From an uncultured Alphaproteobacteria bacterium (GTDB lineage: Bacteria; Pseudomonadota; Alphaproteobacteria; Thalassobaculales; Thalassobaculaceae): a DNA stretch of 54,652 bases. Shown in pieces: positions 17,278 to 26,500 of this stretch. The notes below the pieces were generated by a model that did not search any database, was not told where the DNA came from, and saw only the letters and a list, made by a program, of their open reading frames with translations. The stretch covers positions 1-54,652 of the forward strand of contig CACITD010000011.1 in NCBI GenBank assembly GCA_902589475.1, in the 5' to 3' direction. The number at the start of each line of letters is the position of its first letter. Positions within the stretch are counted from its first letter, which is position 1. The position numbers and the translations under genes are program-made.

Positions 17278-17340
17278 CGGGGTGTAGCGCAGCCTGGTAG
17301 CGCATCTGATATACATTCTGGAATATCAATGACTTAGCTA
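17278..17340 (+). other. Left junction A: tRNA-Pro 5' fragment plus conserved element end
   Basis: Bases 17278-17308 are identical to the first 31 bases of tRNA-Pro(TGG) at 25611, ending GCATCTG in the anticodon stem. The perfect direct repeat extends seven bases upstream, so 17271-17308 equals 25604-25641 (38 bp). Then come 18 unshared bases and CAATGACTTAGCTA at 17327-17340. The fragment lacks an anticodon, T arm and acceptor 3' strand, so it is not a tRNA. Junctions B and C have the same layout with tRNA-Arg. Confidence 0.85.
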
Positions 17341-17527
17341 AATTTAATCCCTTTTCGATGACACACCAATACCACATATTAACACAAGAATACCACGCAA
17401 GACGGTATAATCTGAATTTTCAGATAGAAAAAATCTAATTAAGAACGCTGTAGTTTAGCTAGAGGCTATTTAAATTGTTTTCCGATCCGAACTAGTGCAG
17501 TTCCGTGGGAAAAGTTTTTGGAAACTG

Positions 17528-20500
17528 TTATATTAATGCATCCAGCTCACTAGAATTCAGTGAAAGGGTAATAGCAGTTGTTTGGTCAGCCGAATTAACT
17601 GACGAAAATACACCATTAGAGTCAGAAGGCGTAGAGAAGGACGAAGCTTGGCTTTCATCGACATAATAAGCAACACCTTCAAAGTTGAAGCTTGGAAAGT
17701 TTTCTAAAACATGATCTTTTTCTATTTCCGATGCTGAGTAGAAATGACTTCCATTATTAGTATTGAAAAATCTATAAAGCGGCACTGATGCTTTGTTTTG
17801 ATTCTCGTAAGCACTATATGCAGAATTTTCAAAATTAAAATTTGGTAAGTTTTCAATAATACTGTCTCTTTCCAAAGCTGATTGGGTATAGAAATGAACT
17901 CCAGTCTGTGTATTAAAAAACCTAAAAACATCAGAAACATCTCCAATCGTGGCATCAGCTGCCTTGAAGGCTGGACCCTCTAGGCTAAAGTGCGGCATCG
18001 TCTCAATTATGATGTTGGCTTCGTTTTCGTCGGTCGTATATAGATGACTTCCAGTTTGGGTATTAAGAAATCTAAAGACATTTTGTCCGGATGCTATTTC
18101 TTCATCCTCGGGGCCTGCGATAGTTATTGTGACCGTTGTGGACGCGTTACCTCCCTTGCCGTCACTAACTTGATATTCGAAGCTATCTGTTCCAGAAGTT
18201 CCAACATCGGCAGTGTATTCTATGAAGTCATAAAAATGTGTGTATTCATGATAAGAAACAGTTCCCTTTGTTGGTGAGGTAAGCCCCGAGGTTGTCAAAA
18301 GATCGCCATCTGGATCGCTATCATTTTCACCGACAGTTATACGCACCGTTTGGCCTGCCTTAACGGTTCCTGTGTCAGCGTTTGCAATTGGTGCCGTATT
18401 AGTCTCTGAAACGCTCAGTTTATATGTTCCGGTGGGGGCTCCATTACTTGCCACGCTGAAGGAGCCTAAAAAGACATCTTGTGTTTCATTGGCGAAAACA
18501 AGCAGTTGGGCGTTATTACCAAAGCCAGTATCATCATCACTAAGCAGAACAGTTTCTCCGTCACTAGCTAAAATTGCTAGAAATGGATCTGATAAAGTTC
18601 CTGCATTCGTGGAACTTCCCTCTAAGTCTATCAAATAAGTCTTGCCGGCCAGTGCGCTGAATGAAAACAAATCGCCAAAATCGTTAATGGTGTGTTCGCT
18701 AAAAATAGTTTTGCCAGCGGTAATCAGGGCAGTTGTGGAAGCGTCTCCGGCAATATCTGCCTTCGATATAGATTTGGTGAGTGTGTAACCTCGGTAATGG
18801 TTTGGTAATAGTCCAAGTTTTTCGATCGAAACCCAATAATCTTGCTTTGCAGGCACTACAGTCTCTACTTTACCAATTGTCCCGAAATCAGAAGCTGCTA
18901 TCGTACCCGTGGCATCATGGAGTCTTAATGTCGGATTTGTTAATCCGCCAATAATGCTGCTGCCAACTGCAGTTGACGGCGGTAGAGAAGACTGAAATTC
19001 TATCTCTAACTTACTTCCTATATCGACTTCACCTATGTACCAGTAGTCACTACTATCAAAGCCAAAACCATTTAATACACCATTAACACTATTGCCTCTA
19101 AACCCATATGTTGTGAAGCCAAATGTCTCTGGCGCATCGTCACTACGCAAAGGTTCACTGTCCTTAGCTCCAAGGTCAATGGTCACAATTCCAATATCAT
19201 TGCCTCCAAACCCGTCACTAATCTCATAGGTAAAGCTATCGCTACCGGTTGCAGTAGGAAATGCAGTGTAAATTAAAGTATTCCCACCCGGATGAATTGA
19301 AACACTGCCTTTCGTAGGACTACCCAGTTCTACAAAACTTAACGCATGATCGTCTGGATCTATATCATTTCTCAAAACTTCAAGTTCGATTGTTTGCCCA
19401 GGAATACTCGTGTATCTATCATTATTAGCATTTGGTTTGGTATTGAGTGCATCAACTGAAATGGAATATGTGCCGGTCTCAAAAAAGTTGGAGCCACCGA
19501 CAGATGCGAAGTAGTAGGGGCCAGTTGGCTCATCGTGCACTGTGTAACTAAAAAAGGCATCAGTTGCGATACTATTTGCGCTCGAGCGACCGCTAGCGAA
19601 GTCACCAGCTACTAAAGTTTGATTTGGGTCGTATAGCTCTCCATAAGGTATTAGGAGAGTGCCGCTACTTGTTGCTGCTCCCTTTATTTGAAAAACATAT
19701 GTCCCGCCCTTTTTCAACTCAACTTTAAAAACGTCTCGAAGGTCAATTGTACCGTTAATGTTTGAGTGATCTCCAATCAAAGACTCTCCCAAAATTAGTT
19801 GAGCAGAAGTTGAAAAATCATCAGGAACATCTGCGCTTCCCGATATAATCCCAATTGTGTACTCTGGACTTATCTCAAAGACGCCACTGTCGTCGTAGAA
19901 GCCTTTTTGCACTACAAGCGTTTTGCCGATCATATCAGATGTTAAGATTACGCTCTCAAATGATAACGGTGCATCCGCAGCATTTTCGGGATATAGATTT
20001 CTTGTTGTTTCTACGTCAGCTGGCTGAATAGTAGGTCTAAAATTGGGAGAGTTGGCAAAGGGGTTCATTAAAGATGGCTGATCTTCTCTGTGTCCGAGGC
20101 CGATTGCATGACCTAGTTCGTGTAGCATGGTTAAATCGAAAAATGATTTTGACGCGTTTGGATTTATAGCCAGGATACCTTTTTCCCCAAAATGAGGTTC
20201 GATAAGATTTGGGTCCGTTGAGAGTGAAAAATCTTGCTCACTAATTTGAAAATAGCCCAGAACATCAGCGCTCCCTGTAGTTTGTTCGGCCATTGGATCA
20301 TAGCCGATGACAAGATCGGGATCGGTTCCATCAGTCTCAATAAAACTAAAATCAGTATCGCGTCGCCATGCTTCAATAGAGTTTTTAGCCCTAGATTGAT
20401 CGGAGGTTGAAAAAGGTAACCACCCGAATGTGTTATAATGCTGATAGTTTCCAAGATTAAAGCTGTAACTTATTTGATTTGTTTCCCACTTGTGAACTGC

Positions 20501-23500
20501 ATTCGAGGGAAGGGCGGTTGCAGCCTGACCTACTATCGTTTTAGTTCCAAAATCGTCGATGAGAGAAAATTGATTGTATATAATATTATCAGAGTCCCCA
20601 TCAGGGTCGGTAAACGATTGATTGGTCGTTATGGTCTGGCCAACTGAAGGAAATCCCGAATATGTTACATTATTCCAGATAGCATTTTGTAGCGTCTTGA
20701 TATTTACTGTTACGGTTGCAGCATCTACACCGCCTCTGCCATCATTAACCTCATAGGAAAACGTATCCACGCCTCTCGCCGTAGTGAAAGGGGTATATGT
20801 TAATGTATCCGCAGAGCCATCATTTTCCGTATATATAACACTACCCTTAGATGGCTGAATGACGGCAGTTGTTGACAGTGGATCTCCATCAGGGTCACTG
20901 TCGTTATCTCCAATTCTTATTACAATGCTTTTCCCGACTTCCACCTCTGCTGTGTCGTCTTGTGCTTCAGGTAACCTATTATTAAAAGTTATACTGACTG
21001 TTGCGGTGTCTACGCTTCCATTTGGATCAGACACTTGATAGACTATCGTGTCTGTACCCTTTGCTGTGACGTCTGGGGTGTAAGTAATTGTATCGAATGA
21101 ACCAATGTTTTCGTTAACACGAGCTGTTCCTTGTCTAGGCTCGGATATAATTGAAGTGGTTAATTCAGTATTTTCGGGATGAGTGTCATTTAGTCCGACT
21201 TCCAATACTACTTCTTGGCCAGCTACTGCTGAAAAAGTATCGTCGGCAGCTGAAGGGGTCCCTTTGATGGTTATGGTTACATTGGCCGTATCACTTCCGC
21301 CATTTCCATCGTCAACTCTGTAAGTAAAACTATCTCTGCCTGAAGTTCTTAAATCCGGTGTATATAGAAATTCGTCTGGTGAACCGATGTTTTCTATAAG
21401 TTGTATTGTACCTTTGCCGGGCTGTGTTATGGCCGCCGTGGTTAATTCATCATTAGAATTTGGATCTCTGTCATTAGCTCCAACAACAATATTAACGGGC
21501 CTACCTGGACTGGTCGTCGCTACATCATCGTTGGCTATCGGTTCCGCGTTTGCAAAAGTTATAAATACGCTAGCTTCATCGTTACCACCCCTGCCGTCGG
21601 AAACCATGTAGGCAAAAGAATCCGACCCAGAAGCGCTAGAAAATGGCGTATAGCTAGCAACGCCGGGAATTGGGTAACTGACTGTTCCTTTTTCGGGGGC
21701 GCTAACAGTGGAATAAGTTAGGGGATCAGCGTTGGGATCACTATCATTAGAACCTATCGAAATATTTATTGTTGTACCAACTGTGGATGTCGCTTCATCG
21801 TCGCCTGCATTTGGCGGGCTGTTTTCTAGGATAATAGTTACAGTAGCGGTATCGGAGCCACCTTTTCCGTCGTCTACTTTATATTCGAAACTGTCCGTTC
21901 CAGAGACGCCGCGATTAGCTGTATACACGACGATATCTGGCGCACCCTCATTCTCTCGATATTGAATATTTCCCTTCTGCGGTTGCGTTAGAATAGTCGA
22001 AGTTAATTCATCTCCATTCGCATCAGTATCATTGTCTCCAATTGAAATTACATTTGGTAGTAGGTCTCTGACTATTGCCGTGTCGTTTTCTGCAATGGGA
22101 TCGTCATTTTCAAAAAAAATAGATACGGTTGCGGTGTCTACTCCGCCTTTCCCGTCTGAAATCTGATACGTGAAAGAGTCGGATTTAGAAGCATTTTGAT
22201 GGGGGGTGTAGATTGCTGTATCTGGTAATCCTTTTTTATCCTGTATTTCTACTATACCCTTGCTTGGGTTTGTGAGAAGTCTAGTGGAAATCTCATCGTT
22301 ATCAGGATCGCTATCGTTTGCCCCAATTTGTATTATGGTGGAAGCAGTTGCGCCCGAGGGCAGTGTGATCCGATCATTTTGTGCAATAGGATTAGTATTT
22401 TCGAAAGATACAGTTACTGTTGCCGTATCCGTTCCACCTCTCCCGTCCGAGACTTGGTATGTAAAACGATCAACCCCATTAGCATTTAAGTTGGGCGTAT
22501 AGATAATACTATCTGGTCCATTTACATCCTCAATATATCGGGCCGTTCCTTTTGAAGGGCTGGTTAAGCCCGTCGTCTGAAGCTGATCATTGTTTGGATC
22601 GCTGTCATTGGCTCCAACGATGATTGTGATAGGCTCGATAGATATAGCAACGACTGAGTCGTCAAGAGCAACGGGTGGGGCATTTTGAAATGAAACTGTT
22701 ACGGTTGCTGTATCCGTCCCACCGTTGCCGTCGGATACTCGATATGTAAAACTATCTACTCCGCTGGCACCTGGATTTGGTGTGTAGATTACCGAATCTG
22801 GAGTATTTGCATTCTCATTATATTCGACTATTCCTTTTGAAGGGCTGGTTAAGCCTGTCGACTGAAGCTGATCATTATTTGGATCACTATCATTAGCGCC
22901 AATAACGATAGTGACTGGTTGTCCAGAGAAAGCGTTTGCGGTATCGTCAAGAGCAACCGGTGGAGCATTTTCAAATGAGACCGTAACAGTCGCTGTATCC
23001 GTTCCACCGTTGCCGTCGGATACTCTGTATGTAAAACTGTCAATTCCACTTGCATTAGCCTTGGGCCTATAAGTTACGGCGTCTGGTGACCTTAAATTAT
23101 CCGTGTACTGGACCGTTCCCTTCGTTGGTTGTGTCAATGAAGTTGTAGCTATTGGGTCGTTATCGGGATCACTATCGTTAGCCCCAATCACTATGGTGGT
23201 GTTTGAAGTCGGGTCGGAGATATGGATAGAATCGTCGTTTGCTACTGGCGAGGCATTTTCGATTGTGATAGTAACATTTGCTGTGTCAGATTTTCCGCTT
23301 TCATCTACCACTTTATAAGTGAAGTTATCAGTTCCTGTTTGACCTGGATTAACAGTGTATCTGGCCGTATCAGGTGATCCTAAGTTTTCGGTATATTCAA
23401 CGGTTCCTTTTGATGGAGGAGTAAGTCCAACCGTTGTAAGTTCTTCATTCTCCGGATCGCTATCGTTTGCACCAATTTCGATAACTACTGGACTGCCAGC

Positions 23501-25009
23501 AGATGCTTTAGCAGTATCATTATTAGCAACAGGGACTGAGTTCGACGCTACTACCGTAACATTGGACTGAATACTTGTGAAAGAGCCTCCCAATGTATGA
23601 TTAGGTAGATCACCGCTGGAAATATTGTCATCCAGCGCGCCCCCTCGGAAATATGAGATCGTATTATTTGCACCATCTGTCAAATCAATTCTAGAAAGAA
23701 AATACTCCCCCGGTTCGACGCTATTGGGAATCGTGAAATCTATGTGAATATTACCCTGAGCAGCGCCTTCCCTAGTCCCTGTAAAGGCAATTGGCGCAAA
23801 ACGCTGATTAATTCCCGTTATATCAGTCCACGAAAGTGTTATGAGAGGTATTCTACCAGAATCATCTGTAGCAAATAAGGAAACCCCCACCTGATTTTTC
23901 GCTGCCTGTCCAACGGTTGTGTCAACGTTGAAGGAAGCTAGCCTAGGCGCCTCTAGATCACTAACTCCTTGGAGGGTAAAATCGCCGCTTAAAAATGAAC
24001 TCTCAAGGTTGTGGTTCGGCAAATCCCCATCCGTAATGTTATCGTCTAGAGCACCACCGCGGAAATATTCGATCAAATTACCGGTATGATCTCTCAGATC
24101 TATTTTGGATAAAAAATATTGCCCGGGTCCAACACTGTCCGGTATCGTGAAGGTATGGGTTCCGTCGGTTGGGCTAGTATCCTCTGTAGCAAATGAAGTT
24201 CTCGCTATTCTCTGATTGACGCCGGTTATGTCTGTCCAATAAAAATTTACATTATCAACACCTGTTTGATTATCTGTAGCGCCATAAGATATTGTCACTT
24301 GTTTATTTGTGATAACGGAAGAGGTATTGACGGCTACTGACTGCAAGCGGGGGGCCTCTGTATCTGGAGGTCCATTCTGGAAAGTTACTGTAACCGTCGC
24401 ATGATCCGCACCACCATTACCGTCCGAAACCACATAGACGAAACTATCGGTGCCGCTAGAATTGGCAAAACCAGTATAGGTGACCGTATCAGGAGAACCC
24501 GTGTTATTATTATAGAAGACCGTACCCTTAGACGAGCTTGTTAAACCTGATGTCGACCCTAGCCGTGGGCTTGTTAAACCCGATGTAGTCAGCTCATCAT
24601 TATTTGCATCGGTGTCGTTTGCACCAATATTAATTGTTGTGGGCTGGCCCGGCACAACCGTGGCAGTATCATTATTGGCGGATGGAGGGACGTTACTGCT
24701 GTCATTTTCACTCGCAGGGATACCCCCAGTCCCAGGATTAAAGGCACCAGGAACCGCCTCCCAAGTAGTTCCATCAAACGTATACGCGTTACCATACCAA
24801 TCATGGGGAACATTAGTAACGTTCTCATATAAGGTGGCTTTCCCAAGCAGTAAACTGTTGTCTCCGATGCGAAACCTTACGGGGTCATGGCCGACGACTA
24901 TTTGCGCATCAACGGCATTACCATTATCAACTCCCATGAATACAAATACGTCATCCGCGAAGAGAAATTTTGATAATCCTGTTGAATTTTCTACAATAGT
25001 CTTTGGCAT
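17528..25009 (-). CDS. Giant secreted metalloprotease with cadherin-like repeats
   Basis: The protein has 2,493 residues. N-terminal residues 1-100 have no signal peptide. About 103-212 is a cadherin-like (Big_9-type) repeat, with ANNDTATV at the start and GTDSFVYVVSDGNGG near the end. About 218-490 holds two related Ig-like repeats (EAPRL...WTDITG...YFRGGALDDNI). About 493-1437 holds ten more cadherin-like repeats with IGANDSDP motifs. About 1443-1710 is a metzincin protease: HELGHAIGLGH at 1630-1640 and a downstream Met-turn SLMNP. Then follow a PPC-like domain (about 1725-1850), a cadherin-like repeat (1860-1950), two PPC-like domains, a cadherin-like repeat (2205-2300) and three DUF5648-like repeats (VFRFFNTQTGxHFYT). 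The hydrophobic C-terminus ELDALI and missing signal peptide suggest type I secretion, which is inferred. No ABC/HlyD exporter is nearby. It is the only gene of island 1. Confidence 0.92.
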   Translation of the reverse strand: MPKTIVENSTGLSKFLFADDVFVFMGVDNGNAVDAQIVVGHDPVRFRIGDNSLLLGKATLYENVTNVPHDWYGNAYTFDGTTWEAVPGAFNPGTGGIPASENDSSNVPPSANNDTATVVPGQPTTINIGANDTDANNDELTTSGLTSPRLGSTSGLTSSSKGTVFYNNNTGSPDTVTYTGFANSSGTDSFVYVVSDGNGGADHATVTVTFQNGPPDTEAPRLQSVAVNTSSVITNKQVTISYGATDNQTGVDNVNFYWTDITGVNQRIARTSFATEDTSPTDGTHTFTIPDSVGPGQYFLSKIDLRDHTGNLIEYFRGGALDDNITDGDLPNHNLESSFLSGDFTLQGVSDLEAPRLASFNVDTTVGQAAKNQVGVSLFATDDSGRIPLITLSWTDITGINQRFAPIAFTGTREGAAQGNIHIDFTIPNSVEPGEYFLSRIDLTDGANNTISYFRGGALDDNISSGDLPNHTLGGSFTSIQSNVTVVASNSVPVANNDTAKASAGSPVVIEIGANDSDPENEELTTVGLTPPSKGTVEYTENLGSPDTARYTVNPGQTGTDNFTYKVVDESGKSDTANVTITIENASPVANDDSIHISDPTSNTTIVIGANDSDPDNDPIATTSLTQPTKGTVQYTDNLRSPDAVTYRPKANASGIDSFTYRVSDGNGGTDTATVTVSFENAPPVALDDTANAFSGQPVTIVIGANDSDPNNDQLQSTGLTSPSKGIVEYNENANTPDSVIYTPNPGASGVDSFTYRVSDGNGGTDTATVTVSFQNAPPVALDDSVVAISIEPITIIVGANDSDPNNDQLQTTGLTSPSKGTARYIEDVNGPDSIIYTPNLNANGVDRFTYQVSDGRGGTDTATVTVSFENTNPIAQNDRITLPSGATASTIIQIGANDSDPDNDEISTRLLTNPSKGIVEIQDKKGLPDTAIYTPHQNASKSDSFTYQISDGKGGVDTATVSIFFENDDPIAENDTAIVRDLLPNVISIGDNDTDANGDELTSTILTQPQKGNIQYRENEGAPDIVVYTANRGVSGTDSFEYKVDDGKGGSDTATVTIILENSPPNAGDDEATSTVGTTINISIGSNDSDPNADPLTYSTVSAPEKGTVSYPIPGVASYTPFSSASGSDSFAYMVSDGRGGNDEASVFITFANAEPIANDDVATTSPGRPVNIVVGANDRDPNSNDELTTAAITQPGKGTIQLIENIGSPDEFLYTPDLRTSGRDSFTYRVDDGNGGSDTANVTITIKGTPSAADDTFSAVAGQEVVLEVGLNDTHPENTELTTSIISEPRQGTARVNENIGSFDTITYTPDVTAKGTDTIVYQVSDPNGSVDTATVSITFNNRLPEAQDDTAEVEVGKSIVIRIGDNDSDPDGDPLSTTAVIQPSKGSVIYTENDGSADTLTYTPFTTARGVDTFSYEVNDGRGGVDAATVTVNIKTLQNAIWNNVTYSGFPSVGQTITTNQSFTDPDGDSDNIIYNQFSLIDDFGTKTIVGQAATALPSNAVHKWETNQISYSFNLGNYQHYNTFGWLPFSTSDQSRAKNSIEAWRRDTDFSFIETDGTDPDLVIGYDPMAEQTTGSADVLGYFQISEQDFSLSTDPNLIEPHFGEKGILAINPNASKSFFDLTMLHELGHAIGLGHREDQPSLMNPFANSPNFRPTIQPADVETTRNLYPENAADAPLSFESVILTSDMIGKTLVVQKGFYDDSGVFEISPEYTIGIISGSADVPDDFSTSAQLILGESLIGDHSNINGTIDLRDVFKVELKKGGTYVFQIKGAATSSGTLLIPYGELYDPNQTLVAGDFASGRSSANSIATDAFFSYTVHDEPTGPYYFASVGGSNFFETGTYSISVDALNTKPNANNDRYTSIPGQTIELEVLRNDIDPDDHALSFVELGSPTKGSVSIHPGGNTLIYTAFPTATGSDSFTYEISDGFGGNDIGIVTIDLGAKDSEPLRSDDAPETFGFTTYGFRGNSVNGVLNGFGFDSSDYWYIGEVDIGSKLEIEFQSSLPPSTAVGSSIIGGLTNPTLRLHDATGTIAASDFGTIGKVETVVPAKQDYWVSIEKLGLLPNHYRGYTLTKSISKADIAGDASTTALITAGKTIFSEHTINDFGDLFSFSALAGKTYLIDLEGSSTNAGTLSDPFLAILASDGETVLLSDDDTGFGNNAQLLVFANETQDVFLGSFSVASNGAPTGTYKLSVSETNTAPIANADTGTVKAGQTVRITVGENDSDPDGDLLTTSGLTSPTKGTVSYHEYTHFYDFIEYTADVGTSGTDSFEYQVSDGKGGNASTTVTITIAGPEDEEIASGQNVFRFLNTQTGSHLYTTDENEANIIIETMPHFSLEGPAFKAADATIGDVSDVFRFFNTQTGVHFYTQSALERDSIIENLPNFNFENSAYSAYENQNKASVPLYRFFNTNNGSHFYSASEIEKDHVLENFPSFNFEGVAYYVDESQASSFSTPSDSNGVFSSVNSADQTTAITLSLNSSELDALI
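22540..23110 (-). repeat. Two near-identical cadherin-repeat modules at DNA level
   Basis: The unit of about 286 bases at 22540-22825 and the next at 22826-23110 agree closely, for example TTGAAGGGCTGGTTAAGCC at both starts and GTCGTCAAGAGCAAC-type and CCACCGTTGCCGTCGGATACT-type stretches inside. The other repeats are diverged. This points to recent internal duplication within the giant gene. Confidence 0.75.
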
Positions 25010-25610
25010 GCTTAGCTATCCGAGTTAATACTAACCACAATTTTTTTTAATTACTCTCCGTGCTACGCCATTGTTTTCCAATGGATCAAAACTCATTTCA
25101 ATATTTTAAATTGAAGTAAATCGCCGATTTAAACGTAATGTGTCTTCTTTGGATATAAAAAATTACTTAATTGATTCATTTTTTGAAATTCATTTCTTTT
25201 TGGAGCCAATAGATTTTGATGCTGGTAGAGGTACCATCAACCCCAGTAAGAAGAAGTAGCTGTGCGAGGGATAGGTTGCTTGTCTAGATTGCTGAATTCC
25301 CTACGTTGTCCTTTTGCAAATCCGGAAAATAATACCGGAAATAAAATTGTTTTTTACCGTTCTCAATAATGGGCTTGACAGCAGTTAATTGTTTAACATT
25401 TATTTTCCTCATCGGAATTTCCCTTTTCTTTTTTGGTGACACAAATGGTGACACAAGAGAAAAAATGGGGAAAGCGAGTGTAGCGTAACCCTTTGTAATT
25501 ACTGGTAATTTTTAACACTATGCTTTTGCCTTTATTTTCTGTGCTTTTGTAAAGGGATTTCCGCCAAAAGCCTTGCTTTCCTTATGTTTTTCAGTATAAC
25601 TTCCCCTAGT
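25010..25610. other. Gene-free right end of island 1
   Basis: No open reading frame of substance is present. The stretch holds a TTGACA-like hexamer at about 25376, the tandem repeat at 25435-25458, and a pre-tRNA segment (CCGCCAAAAGCCTTGCTTT at 25561-25579) that resembles the one before tRNA-Arg at 46700-46715. The last seven bases (CCCTAGT) belong to the 38-bp island repeat. Confidence 0.55.
25435..25458 (+). repeat. Tandem GGTGACACAA repeat, possible recombinase arm sites
   Basis: GGTGACACAAAT and GGTGACACAAGA lie head to tail, a 12-bp direct repeat. Short GTAAC-type direct repeats at 11-bp spacing occur near other island ends: GTAACA at 42648 and 42659, and GTAAC at 34708 and 34719. Such arrays are typical of arm-type sites of tyrosine recombinases. 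That function is inferred. Confidence 0.45.
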
Positions 25611-25687
25611 CGGGGTGTAGCGCAGCCTGGTAGCGCATCTGCTTTGGGAGCAGAGGGTCGGCGGTTCGAATCCGTCCACCCCGACCA
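25611..25687 (+). tRNA. tRNA-Pro(TGG)
   Basis: The 77-base gene includes an encoded CCA. The acceptor stem CGGGGTG pairs with CACCCCG. The anticodon stem TCTGC/GCAGA closes the loop TTTGGGA with anticodon TGG. The T arm has GTTCGAATC. Its 5' 31 bases are repeated at 17278 as the left boundary of island 1. The NDUFS4-type gene follows, a neighbourhood I know from other alphaproteobacteria. Confidence 0.95.
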
Positions 25688-25744
25688 GCCTAACTTAGTG
25701 CTTTAAAAACTTTATCAGGTGTAGATCATGTGTTGGGGAATGGC

Positions 25745-26050
25745 ATGAGCGTTATAATCTATAAACCTAGTAAAACTGCGATGCAGTCCGGTAAAGCTCG
25801 GACAAAAGGTTGGGTTTTGGAGCACAAGCAAAGTTCTGCTGGAAAACCTGATCCTCTCATGGGCTGGAGTTCGGCTAGTGAGACCACTAACCAGATTAAA
25901 TTGACTTTTGAGACCAAGGAAGAAGCAATAGCTTACGCTGAGCGCCATTCGCTGGAATATACGGTTCAAATACCGCGCGAAGTAAAGCCTAAGCTAAAAG
26001 CTTATGCTGATAACTTTTCCTATAGTAGAAAGGGTAGTTGGACCCATTAG
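25745..26050 (+). CDS. NADH dehydrogenase accessory subunit, NDUFS4 (ETC complex I subunit) family
   Basis: The 101-residue protein carries the NDUFS4-type blocks: IYKPSKTAMQSGKA, KGWVLEH, DPLMGWSSASET, LTFETKEEAIAYAERH, and the C-terminal KAYADNFSY...WTH. In alphaproteobacteria this accessory subunit sits on the peripheral arm of complex I, and its presence is a marker for the class. I start at ATG 25745, preceded by GGGGA, rather than a GTG 15 bases upstream. It lies 57 bases after tRNA-Pro. Confidence 0.93.
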   Translation: MSVIIYKPSKTAMQSGKARTKGWVLEHKQSSAGKPDPLMGWSSASETTNQIKLTFETKEEAIAYAERHSLEYTVQIPREVKPKLKAYADNFSYSRKGSWTH

Positions 26051-26086
26051 TTAATTCTGTTACGTCTGCGCTCGAAATAAGATTTT

Positions 26087-26386
26087 CTATAAGCCTTCTA
26101 CGACCACAAAAGTTCCATACTCTGTGTCGCTATTACCTACTCTGTGCTTTTTTATCTCAAGGTATTCAGGGCTTTCCAAGGCATCATTAGCTTTTTCTAA
26201 ACTTGGGAATTCGGCTATTACGTGAATATCAAAGGGCCGTCCTTCTTTATGTGAAGCTTCGGGATTGCGAACTAAAAAGTGACCATCATATTTTGAAAAA
26301 ACATCCGCAACTTTCGACGCATAATTCTGCAAAAAACTATCTTTATTAGTAAATTTTACGAGAGCCATAATATAAGCTTTAGCCAT
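26087..26386 (-). CDS. DUF1330 family protein
   Basis: This 99-residue protein has the DUF1330 dimeric ferredoxin-like layout: AYIMALVKFTNKDSFLQNYASKV at the start, then a GHFLVRN strand, FDIHVIAEFPSLEKANDALESPEYLEI in the middle, and a final FVVVEG strand. Each of these is a piece of the family alpha/beta pattern. The start follows AAGGAAA. Its function is not established. It converges on the NDUFS4 gene and is oriented with the hydantoinase genes upstream. Confidence 0.85.
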   Translation of the reverse strand: MAKAYIMALVKFTNKDSFLQNYASKVADVFSKYDGHFLVRNPEASHKEGRPFDIHVIAEFPSLEKANDALESPEYLEIKKHRVGNSDTEYGTFVVVEGL

Positions 26387-26500
26387 AGGTATTTCCTTTT
26401 TCGATATTTTACTGCTTAGAAGTTAGATAAAATATATAAAGCATGCAAATGACGGTTTTATTGTGAAGGCAATTCCATAAAAAGATTTAATGATAATGTA

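Larger units (their letters stand above)
17309..25641. mobile_element. tRNA-Pro-associated island 1 (8.3 kb, single cargo gene)
   Basis: The island is bounded by a 38-bp perfect direct repeat that includes the tRNA-Pro 5' part, with the complete tRNA restored on the right. It contains one gene, the 2,493-residue secreted protein. There is no integrase, transposase or replication gene. The right end has a GGTGACACAA tandem repeat (25435-25458) that could be recombinase arm sites. The boundaries are inferred from the repeat. Mobilisation in trans is inferred. Confidence 0.7.

Noticed and set aside
17278-17308. A tRNA-Pro gene
   Set aside because: Only the 5' 31 bases match. There is no anticodon loop, T arm or 3' acceptor strand after it, so it is a junction fragment.
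25376-25410. Promoter with TTGACA in the right end of island 1
   Set aside because: The -35 is good, but the -10 candidates are poor and no gene follows before tRNA-Pro 230 bases away.
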